From NCBI RefSeq assembly GCF_001613385.1, contig NZ_BDCG01000002.1, positions 62,001 through 126,000 on the forward strand: DNA of 64,000 nt. Reading direction: 5' to 3'. The DNA is from Nocardia flavorosea NBRC 108225 (GTDB lineage Bacteria; Actinomycetota; Actinomycetes; Mycobacteriales; Mycobacteriaceae). Of this stretch, positions 58,219-64,000 are shown piece by piece (the stretch's first letter is position 1; the number at the start of each line of letters is the position of its first letter). A model generated the notes under the pieces. It did no database searches. It was given only the letters and a program-made list of their open reading frames with translations, and was not told the origin of the DNA. Position numbers and translations under genes: made by a program.

Positions 58219-58878
58219 ATGCGCATCGTCATCGCCGGCGGACACGGCAAGATCGCCCTACTGCTCGCCGAACGGCTCACCGGCCGCGGGCACAGCGCGA
58301 TCGCCCTGATCCGCAACCCGGCGCACGCCTCCGAGATCTACACCACGGGCGCCGAACCGGTGGTCCTGGATCTCGAACAGGCGGTGGTGACCGATCTCGC
58401 CGCAACCCTGCAGGGAGCCGACGCAACCGTGTTCGCTGCCGGCGCCGGGCCGGGCAGTGGCGCGGCCCGCAAGTACACCGTGGACCGGGACGGTTCGGTT
58501 CTGCTCGCCGAAGCCGCCGAACGAGTGGGCACTCGGCGGTTCGTGCAGATCTCGGCCATGGGAGCCGGTCTCGCGCCCGCACCGGGCACCGATGACGTGT
58601 GGGCCGCCTATATCGATGCGAAAACCCAGGCCGAAGACGATCTGCGCAGCCGCGACCTGGATTGGACCATTCTGCGTCCGGGCCGCCTCACCGACGAACC
58701 CGGCACGGGTTCGGTCACCCTGGCGCCACCGCGGATCGGCCGCGGCGACATTCCCCGTGCCGATGTCGCCGATGTCGTCGTCGCGCTGCTCGATGCCCGG
58801 CATACAGCCGGTCATACGCTGGAACTGGTTTCCGGTGACACCCCGATCGAGGGTGCGGTCGCCGCCCTGGCCGAGTGA
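58219..58878 (+). CDS. NAD(P)-binding atypical SDR (NmrA/SDR5-like)
   Basis: A 219-aa single-domain Rossmann-fold oxidoreductase. GAGGAG stands 7 nt upstream of ATG 58219. The cofactor motif is IVIAGGHGKIALLLAERL with G-x-x-G-x-x-A, atypical of classical SDR. VFAAGAGPGSG corresponds to the second cofactor loop. The FVQISAMGAG and YIDAKTQAEDDLRSRDLDW pieces carry the substitute for the YxxxK active site (here a KxQAE helix). The TILRPGRLTDEPG region is typical of SDR5/NmrA-like proteins. It lies 19 nt behind the lipoprotein gene and is likely co-transcribed. Confidence 0.9.
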   Translation: MRIVIAGGHGKIALLLAERLTGRGHSAIALIRNPAHASEIYTTGAEPVVLDLEQAVVTDLAATLQGADATVFAAGAGPGSGAARKYTVDRDGSVLLAEAAERVGTRRFVQISAMGAGLAPAPGTDDVWAAYIDAKTQAEDDLRSRDLDWTILRPGRLTDEPGTGSVTLAPPRIGRGDIPRADVADVVVALLDARHTAGHTLELVSGDTPIEGAVAALAE

Positions 58879-58920
58879 CAAGATCAAACGAAAACCGTTA
58901 CGACGCAAGGAATCGATCGT

Positions 58921-58960
58921 GCAGATGTACTTGCATTTGAAAGCACTACCGACCTAGACT
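58921..58960 (+). promoter_or_regulatory. Promoter with CAGATGTA/TGCATTTG motif, copy 1
   Basis: GCAGATGTACTTGCATTTG (58921-58939) is followed by TTGCAT (58931-58936), an 18-nt spacer and TAGACT (58955-58960), a good sigma-70-like -35/-10 pair. CAGATGTA and TGCATTTG are imperfect inverted half sites covering the -35. The same 19-nt string and the same spacing recur at 61897-61936. It should drive the 116-aa gene at 59002. Confidence 0.65.
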
Positions 58961-59001
58961 CATCCCACACCGCTATACAGGGGAAAACATGGGGAGGCCG
59001 C

Positions 59002-59352
59002 GTGAGTGAGCCGACGACAACATTCGCCAGTGGTTTACTGCCACAGCTGCGGAACAGCCCAGCGGGTCCGAATCAATTCGGTAGCAGCTCAACCCGAATG
59101 GATCCTGTCCCGACAGGTAAGCCGGCGAACGGTATTGATATGAGTGCATTCGGCGTCCGCGACGATTCGTCCCGTGAGACCGCCGTCGAGTTCGTCATCG
59201 ACGCAATCGAATCCACCGGCGCAGCGACACGTGACGATTTCGATATCGACCAGATCGTCACCACGGTCCATGCGCTGTCCGACGACTGGGATTTCCGGTC
59301 ATTGCAACCGGATACGTTCTGGCGCGTGGCGTCCACGTTCATCCGGGCCTGA
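59002..59352 (+). CDS. Unrecognised protein, 116 aa
   Basis: The GTG start is preceded by GAGG and a well-formed promoter 40-80 nt upstream. The product has a Gly/Ser/Pro-rich N-terminus (ATTFASGLLPQLRNSPAGP-like), then an acidic helical C-terminal half with AVEFVIDAIESTGAATRDDF, DIDQIVTTVHALSDDWDFRS and TFWRVASTFIRA. There is no signal peptide or membrane segment. The promoter shares its operator-like motif with the one at 61897. Convergent with XRE-DUF5753 copy B. Function unknown, but the promoter suggests that it belongs to this local regulon. Confidence 0.65.
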   Translation: MSEPTTTFASGLLPQLRNSPAGPNQFGSSSTRMDPVPTGKPANGIDMSAFGVRDDSSRETAVEFVIDAIESTGAATRDDFDIDQIVTTVHALSDDWDFRSLQPDTFWRVASTFIRA

Positions 59353-59439
59353 CGGACGCACATAATCCACACCGTCTCGGCGGCTCGGCGCCGGGTCGGT
59401 ATGGAGAGTCGCCCGCCTTCGCCGGTTATTTGCCTGGTA

Positions 59440-60327
59440 TTACAGGCCCTTCGTGTATTCGGCGATAATCGCCCGGGATTCCTCCGGCGTCGCGGCCTGC
59501 ACACTCAATCGGTCCATCACCGATAGGTACAGTGCCAAATCCTCGCGCCGGTCCAGATACAACGCGCTCGTCAACTGCTCCAGATACACGATATCCGGAA
59601 GATCCGGCTCGGCGAAACGCAGAATGGTGAAAGAGCTTCCCGCCGCGGGATGTTCACCGGCAGAGAACGGAACGACCTGAATGGTCACATTCGGCAACCG
59701 GGTCAGGTCGAGCAGATGTTCCATCTGCGCTCGATGTACGTCACGCCCGCCGACCGGGCGATGTAGCGCCGCCTCGTCGATCACCGCCCAGACGACCGGC
59801 GGATCGTTACGGTGCAGAATCTCCTGCCGGCGCTGCCGGAAGGCCACCCGCCGATCGGTATCGGCGTCCTCGTAACCGAGGGTCACCACTGCGCGCGCAT
59901 AATCCGGGGTCTGCAAAAGCCCCGGTACCAAATGCGATTCGTAGGTGCGGATCTTGCTCGCCGCCTGTTCCAGGCCCAGATACTGCCCGAACCAGGACGG
60001 CAGCAGATCGCCGTAGCGATGCCACCATCCCGGTTCGTTGGCTTTGCGCGCGAGATCGAGAAAGCGCTCGCGCTCTTCGGGATCGGTGATGCCGTACAGC
60101 GTCAGCAGGTCCCGGATATCGCGTTCTTTGAAACTCGACCGACCCAGTTCGAGCCGGCTGATCTTGGCATGAGAGCCACGGATGGCATCGCCCGCGGCCT
60201 CGCGAGTGATCTTCTTGCTTTCACGCAGTTTCCGTAGCTGGCCACCCAGAGCGATACGTAGGACCGTGGGGCCACGCTCCCCCTCGATGGGTTGCCTACC
60301 GCCACGATTCCCGGGCTCTGCGATCAT
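59440..60327 (-). CDS. XRE family regulator with DUF5753 (copy B)
   Basis: A 295-aa XRE-DUF5753 protein. The N-terminal helix-turn-helix is LRKLRESKKITREAAGDAIRG, then SHAKISRLELGRSSFKE, followed by the DUF5753 effector region (WFGQYLGLEQAASKIRTYES, VPGLLQTPDYARAVV, RFAEPDLPDIVYLEQLTSALYL). It closely parallels copy A at 55989. A DUF397 gene follows in opposite-side order (60411-60629, same strand upstream), the standard partner arrangement for this regulator class. It is the natural candidate to bind the shared operator motif in this cluster. Confidence 0.92.
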   Translation of the reverse strand: MIAEPGNRGGRQPIEGERGPTVLRIALGGQLRKLRESKKITREAAGDAIRGSHAKISRLELGRSSFKERDIRDLLTLYGITDPEERERFLDLARKANEPGWWHRYGDLLPSWFGQYLGLEQAASKIRTYESHLVPGLLQTPDYARAVVTLGYEDADTDRRVAFRQRRQEILHRNDPPVVWAVIDEAALHRPVGGRDVHRAQMEHLLDLTRLPNVTIQVVPFSAGEHPAAGSSFTILRFAEPDLPDIVYLEQLTSALYLDRREDLALYLSVMDRLSVQAATPEESRAIIAEYTKGL

Positions 60328-60410
60328 GGAGTCGTCTCCGCTTTCGGGTTAACCCACGGTGCGCCACAGTGCAATCCACGGCGCACCACGCCGACGGCCC
60401 ATGCTACCTC

Positions 60411-60629
60411 TCATACCGCCAGATCGTCGAACTCTCCGGCCTTCGCGCCCTGCAGGAACGCCTCGATCTCCGGGCGGGTATAGAAGAGCACACCGCCGTC
60501 GGGGAAACGCGAATTACGCACGGCCACCAGGTCGCCGGCCGCTTCGGCGAACTCGACACAGTTCCCGCTCGGATTGCTGAAGGTGCTCTTGCGCCAAGCT
60601 CCGACCACCCGATTGGTTACTTCCGACAT
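60411..60629 (-). CDS. DUF397 protein
   Basis: A 72-aa DUF397 protein. It shows the family pattern WRKSTFSNPSGNCVEFAEA near residues 12-30, VAVRNSRFPDGGVLFYTRPE and a final helix FLQGAKAGEFDDL. DUF397 proteins occur next to XRE-DUF5753 regulators throughout the actinomycetes, and some act as the regulated small effector. It lies upstream of copy B on the same strand. The promoter region has the inverted CAGATGCA/TGCATCTG motif. Confidence 0.93.
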   Translation of the reverse strand: MSEVTNRVVGAWRKSTFSNPSGNCVEFAEAAGDLVAVRNSRFPDGGVLFYTRPEIEAFLQGAKAGEFDDLAV

Positions 60630-60687
60630 AGGACCTACTCCTTGCTCATGGTTGCTGACACCACTCGTCGCATACCGCCGGTCCTTA

Positions 60688-60717
60688 CAGATGCACTCGC
60701 AAGTGTTCTTGCATCTG
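60688..60717. promoter_or_regulatory. CAGATGCA/TGCATCTG inverted repeat upstream of DUF397
   Basis: CAGATGCA (60688-60695) and TGCATCTG (60710-60717) form an 8-bp inverted repeat with a 14-nt centre. It lies 59 nt upstream of the DUF397 start and has the same half sites (CAGATGYA, TGCATYTG) as the promoters at 58921 and 61897. It probably is an operator; it lies between the divergent DUF397 and methyltransferase genes. Confidence 0.6.
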
Positions 60718-60988
60718 CACCGACATCAGGACGATAGCACGAAGTTCGCCGACGCGCCCCTGCGAGCCTCCGAACAGGCTCCGCCGCCCGGACGAACACT
60801 GCCGGCGGCGCCGGAACAGCCCTCACCGCAACTGGGCGCCGGACAATTCCGTAGGGCCGCGCGCCTGCCGGGAGTCCACCGGCGAGCCTTGTACTGTCGC
60901 AAACCGACACCGGTTCCACCAGCCCCCGAGAGCCGGCCGCGACGCGGCCTCCGGCACGCTTCCGGCCCGTATCGCCGAGGAGTCCGCC

Positions 60989-61786
60989 ATGTCCGACGAA
61001 CACCGGCGCGGTATCCGAACCGATATCCCGCATCCCGCCCGGATCTGGAACTACTGGATGGGCGGCAGCGACCACTACGAGGTCGACCGGATAGCCGCGG
61101 ACGCGGGCAGCGCCGTCTACCCCGGGATCACGACGCTGGCGACCGAGTCCCGCGAGTTCCTGGTGCGGGCAGTGCGATACCTGGCTGCCGAGAAGGGAAT
61201 TCGCCAGTTCCTCGATATCGGCACCGGACTGCCCACCATGCAGAACACCCACGAGGTCGCGCAACGCGTGGCGCCGGAATCCAGGATCGTCTACGTGGAC
61301 AACGACCCGGTCGTCCTGGCCCACGCCCGAACCTTGCTGACCAGCACCACCGACGAGGGCGTCGCCACCTATATCGACACCGACTACCGCCACCCCGAGA
61401 TCGTCGTGGCCGACGCCCGCCACATCCTGGACCTCACCCGGCCGGTGGCGGTGATGTTCCTGGGTGTCCTGGGCCACGTTCACAGCGCCGCCGAGCGGCG
61501 CCGCATCGTGCACACCGTGCTCGAATCGACCACCGGTGGCAGCTACCTCGCGCTCTGGGACGGCACCGACGACGATGACGACTACGTGCGACTGTGCGCC
61601 GAGTATGCCGACATAGGCGGTGAGCCGTATGTGCCGCGGCCACAATCGGAGATCCGTGCACTCTTCGACGGGCTCGAGCCGGTCGAGCCCGGTTTCACCG
61701 CGGTGAACCGGTGGTACCCCGGGAAACCGGTAGCCGGCGACGACCGGCCGATTCCGGCATACGGGGGTGTAGCGCGCAAACCGTAG
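60989..61786 (+). CDS. SAM-dependent methyltransferase (DUF574-type)
   Basis: A 265-aa methyltransferase of the DUF574 (Methyltransf_19) group. Diagnostics are the opening IPHPARIWNYWMGGSDHYEVD near residues 14-33, the SAM-binding FLDIGTGLPTMQNTHE, IVYVDNDPVVLAHARTLL, and VAVMFLGVLGHVHSAAERRR. Such genes are very frequent in Streptomyces and Nocardia, often beside XRE/DUF397 genes, with unknown methyl acceptor. ATG 60989 is preceded by GAGGAG (60978-60983 region). It is divergent from the DUF397 gene and may share its operator. Confidence 0.92.
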   Translation: MSDEHRRGIRTDIPHPARIWNYWMGGSDHYEVDRIAADAGSAVYPGITTLATESREFLVRAVRYLAAEKGIRQFLDIGTGLPTMQNTHEVAQRVAPESRIVYVDNDPVVLAHARTLLTSTTDEGVATYIDTDYRHPEIVVADARHILDLTRPVAVMFLGVLGHVHSAAERRRIVHTVLESTTGGSYLALWDGTDDDDDYVRLCAEYADIGGEPYVPRPQSEIRALFDGLEPVEPGFTAVNRWYPGKPVAGDDRPIPAYGGVARKP

Positions 61787-61896
61787 CCCGGCCGGTGGCC
61801 GGCCCGGCGCGCAACCGGCGAGAAGTGCAGTGCCCCCCGGCCCCCCGGCCGCCGGCGACGGGCGATCCGCGCCGAATGATTTTTCGAATGTTGTTT

Positions 61897-61936
61897 GCAG
61901 ATGTACTTGCATTTGTAAGCGACGGCGACATAGACT
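61897..61936 (+). promoter_or_regulatory. Promoter with CAGATGTA/TGCATTTG motif, copy 2
   Basis: GCAGATGTACTTGCATTTG (61897-61915) is identical to the copy at 58921. TTGCAT (61907-61912), an 18-nt spacer and TAGACT (61931-61936) form the same -35/-10 pair. It should drive the 83-aa gene at 62030. The identity over the -35 and a conserved distance to TAGACT, while the rest of the spacer differs, point to a real regulatory element. Confidence 0.65.
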
Positions 61937-62029
61937 CGCACCACCAAGAGGGGCGATACGCAGTATCTTCCGGTCGCTTCGCCGGACCGGAGTGCCGCCC
62001 CCGCACCATCGCACGTGAGGGGCAACCGA

Positions 62030-62281
62030 ATGATCCAGCCATTCCGAAGTCCCCACCGGAACGCTGTCGGAAGCGTTCCCGGTACGCACACCCTGGGGCA
62101 CAATCCGGAACCCCTGCGCCACTTCGCCCCCGAGGCGGGAGCCGACTGCAGCGCCGAACCACCGGTCCTCACCTACCGTCAGGCCCGCGCCATCCTGCGG
62201 ATTCACGATGTGCACGGACCCCAGTGCCGGCAATGGCTTGCCGCCGCGGCCTACCTGTCCGCGGGGCTCGACGACGAATAA
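62030..62281 (+). CDS. Small unrecognised protein, 83 aa
   Basis: ATG 62030 has GAGGGG 7 nt upstream; the in-frame GTG at 62015 has no ribosome site. The N-terminal half is polar and probably flexible. The C-terminal half is helical, with LTYRQARAILRIHDVHGPQC and RQWLAAAAYLSAGLDDE, including one Cys. No family recognised. It is transcribed from a promoter that shares an operator motif with the 116-aa gene and the DUF397 gene, so it is likely a member of the same local regulon. Confidence 0.6.
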   Translation: MIQPFRSPHRNAVGSVPGTHTLGHNPEPLRHFAPEAGADCSAEPPVLTYRQARAILRIHDVHGPQCRQWLAAAAYLSAGLDDE

Positions 62282-62404
62282 CCCCGCGGACCCGCCGTTC
62301 CTTCCCCTGCCGATACGACGGCGTCCGGTCGATGCCGATTCGTGCTGGTATTCCTCCCCCGGCCGCGGGATTGTAGAAATCCCGCGCTCATGTGGATGGT
62401 GACC

Positions 62405-62839
62405 ATGCGTATCGCCGAAATCCTCAACACCAAGGGCAGCGCCGTAGCGACCGTCCGGCCGGAAACCGATGTCCGGGCGTTACTGACACTGCTGGCCGAA
62501 CAGAACATCGGCGCCGCCGTCGTCTCCCCGGACGGCAACCGTATCGCCGGGATCGTCTCCGAGCGGGATGTCGTCCGCGGCCTGCACCGACACGGTGCGG
62601 CGCTACTGGAATTCCCTGTCACGCGGATCATGACCACCGAGGTGCGGACCTGCAGCCCCGGCGACCGGGTCGACGGGCTCCGGGGCATCATGACCGATCA
62701 CCGGGTACGCCATCTCCCCGTGGTCGACCAGGGCCGGCTCACCGGCATCGTCAGTATCGGCGATGTCGTCAAGAGCGCGCTGTCCGAACTCACGACCGAA
62801 CGGGAACAGCTCGTCGGATACCTGCAGGGCGGGTACTGA
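62405..62839 (+). CDS. CBS-domain protein
   Basis: A 144-aa protein consisting of a CBS pair. CBS1 starts AEILNTKGSAVATVRPETDV and includes NRIAGIVSERDVVRGL. CBS2 has RIMTTEVRTCSPGDRV and LPVVDQGRLTGIVSIGDVVKS. CBS pairs bind adenosyl ligands and act as energy sensors. I chose ATG 62405 (MRIAEILNTKG); ATG 62396 and GTG 62399 are in frame alternatives. It follows the small 83-aa gene after about 120 nt and is convergent with the next gene. Confidence 0.9.
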   Translation: MRIAEILNTKGSAVATVRPETDVRALLTLLAEQNIGAAVVSPDGNRIAGIVSERDVVRGLHRHGAALLEFPVTRIMTTEVRTCSPGDRVDGLRGIMTDHRVRHLPVVDQGRLTGIVSIGDVVKSALSELTTEREQLVGYLQGGY

Positions 62840-62844
62840 GCCTC

Positions 62845-63264
62845 TCAGCCGAGATCCCCGGAAAGCCAGCGCTGCGGCCGCATCCGGACGATGACGTGCT
62901 CGCCCAGCTCTGCCTCGGCAAAGGCCAGGTAGCCGTCCACCTGATCCGGCGGAAGATAACGCGCCACCATTTCGCGGTGCCGGGCATCCGGCATCGGTTC
63001 CACCGCGGTGACCGGACCTTCCACGCTCACGTAGCGGACCGTCGGCTGCACCCGCTGCACCATCAGGCTGAACCGGCCCGCAGCACGGATCCGGCGCATC
63101 TTCTCCGATTCCGGACCGGTGATCACCCACAGGTCTTCGCCCGGCGTGTACTGGTACCAGATCGGTAGCGTCAGCGGCCCCCGGTCCGGACCGGCGGATA
63201 CCGACAGGGCACCGATATGCGGTTCGGCCAGGAAGGACTGTCGTTCTTCGGGAGTCAGGGGCAT
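62845..63264 (-). CDS. Pyridoxamine 5'-phosphate oxidase family (split-barrel FMN-binding) protein
   Basis: A 139-aa flavin/split-barrel protein of the PPOX-like group, typical in mycobacteria and Nocardia. Markers are the opening LTPEERQSFLAEPHIGALSV, DRGPLTLPIWYQYTPGEDLWV and the basic SEKMRRIRAAGRFSLMVQRV phosphate-binding stretch. The central ARHREMVARYLP and C-terminal VIVRMRPQRWLSGDLG are typical as well. The length is short, as for F420- or FMN-dependent members, and the cofactor is not certain. Convergent with the CBS gene. Confidence 0.88.
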   Translation of the reverse strand: MPLTPEERQSFLAEPHIGALSVSAGPDRGPLTLPIWYQYTPGEDLWVITGPESEKMRRIRAAGRFSLMVQRVQPTVRYVSVEGPVTAVEPMPDARHREMVARYLPPDQVDGYLAFAEAELGEHVIVRMRPQRWLSGDLG

Positions 63265-63421
63265 ACGCGCACCCTAACGCGCACCTCCGACAAAATGAGG
63301 AAGGCGGCGGAAGAGGGGTATCGGCCACCCAAAATGATTGCCTGCCAAAGCTACTGGGCGTGCACGCCACTGATCGGTATCGTTGTTGCCGTCCGGCGAA
63401 TCGGCGGAGGGAGCCACTACG

Positions 63422-64000
63422 ATGCGATCCTCCCTGCCCGGCCGGGATCACCCGGCACAAGCCCGCCCCGCCTCGCCCGAATCGCTACTCCCGCCGCAGG
63501 TACGGGAGTCTTTTCCCGCCCTCGCCGAGGCCCGGGAGGTGTATCTCGACAGCGCGGCCACAACGCAGAAACCGCATGCCGTCATCGAGACCGTACGGAA
63601 GTATCACGCCTCCGCGACAGCCAACGCCGCCCGTGGAACCTATCCGTGGGCAACCGCGCTCACCCAGCGGATCGCCGCGATCCGGGCGCATACCGCCCGA
63701 TTTGTCGGCGCCGCCCACCCCGACGAGATCGTCTTCACCGGCGGCGCGACCGCGGCCCTGAACGCCGTCGCGCTCTCCTGGGGGCTCACCGCGCTCCGCG
63801 ACGGAGACGAGATCCTCTACAGTCCCCGCGACCACGCCGCCAATATCCACCCCTGGTACCTCCTACGCGACACCCTCGCCCGGTTCGGGCGGCGGATCGA
63901 ACTCGTGCCCTACCGGGTGACCGCGACGGGGGCCGCCGACCTGGCCGATATCGCCGCCAAGGCCGGGCCGCGGACCCGGCTGCTCACCGTCACCCATCTG
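63422..64000 (+). CDS. Class V aminotransferase, SufS/Csd-like (partial, cut by window end)
   Basis: The first 193 residues of a PLP-dependent class V aminotransferase. Diagnostic pieces are VYLDSAATTQKPHAVIETVR, the GTYPWATALTQRI segment, and HPDEIVFTGGATAALNAVALSW. ILYSPRDHAANIHPWYLL holds the His that stacks on PLP. The PLP-lysine lies beyond the window. The family includes cysteine desulfurases (SufS/CsdA) and related enzymes. No other suf gene is visible here, so a stand-alone Csd-like role is more likely than the SUF operon. A 20-residue N-terminal extension precedes the usual start. Confidence 0.88.
   Translation, partial: MRSSLPGRDHPAQARPASPESLLPPQVRESFPALAEAREVYLDSAATTQKPHAVIETVRKYHASATANAARGTYPWATALTQRIAAIRAHTARFVGAAHPDEIVFTGGATAALNAVALSWGLTALRDGDEILYSPRDHAANIHPWYLLRDTLARFGRRIELVPYRVTATGAADLADIAAKAGPRTRLLTVTHL

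Overview
The window is high-GC DNA with dense coding and GTG/ATG starts. It looks like the chromosome of a mycolic-acid-containing actinomycete, most likely Nocardia or a close relative. Supporting features are the furA-katG pair, a ChoD-type cholesterol oxidase, a DUF2599 lipoprotein, an antigen-85-like esterase, several SCO6745/DUF5753/DUF397 proteins, and a large NRPS. This assignment is inference from gene content; no rRNA or tRNA is present.

Region 1 (1-17159, minus strand) is the 5' part of one giant non-ribosomal peptide synthetase gene that runs off the left edge. Reading the minus strand from the GTG at 17159 gives one uninterrupted frame of 5719 codons. Its order is C-A-T-E, C-A-T, C-A-T, C-A-T, C-A-(T, cut by the window edge). 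Region 2 (17160-18296) is a long gap with two doubtful small ORFs. Region 3 (18297-20940) is the furA-katG oxidative-stress operon.

Region 4 (21009-30601) is a mix of single-gene housekeeping and accessory functions: a RibD-like reductase with a truncated HxlR regulator beside it, SRPBCC, SCO6745, OsmC, a TerC transporter, an S9 peptidase, a YjbR protein and an AlkZ-like glycosylase. Region 5 (30661-33215) stands apart. A tyrosine recombinase and a long coiled-coil protein with a Cys/His cluster are divergently transcribed from a spacer holding a perfect 23-bp inverted repeat with a 7-bp centre. The layout resembles the TnpS/TnpT cointegrate-resolution module of Tn4651-type transposons, but no transposase is present. 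It is the best candidate here for an undescribed system.

Region 6 (33226-47300) holds an M48 peptidase, a response-regulator remnant, a Gln/Ala-rich coiled-coil protein, an epoxide-hydrolase-like enzyme, an SDR, an amidase, a LysR-mqo divergent pair, a secreted GH1 glycosidase, an AI-2E-family permease, and a TetR-choD divergent pair. Region 7 (47332-54773) has a thioesterase/TetR pair, a second GMC oxidoreductase, a secreted lipase, a YdcF-like protein and an antigen-85-like esterase.

Region 8 (54811-63264) is a regulator-rich cluster: a PucR/CdaR-like protein that lacks its DNA-binding end, two paralogous XRE-DUF5753 regulators, DUF397, a DUF574-type methyltransferase and several small proteins. 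Three promoters in this cluster share a CAGATGYA/TGCATYTG operator-like motif, suggesting a local regulon. The window ends inside a SufS/Csd-like aminotransferase.
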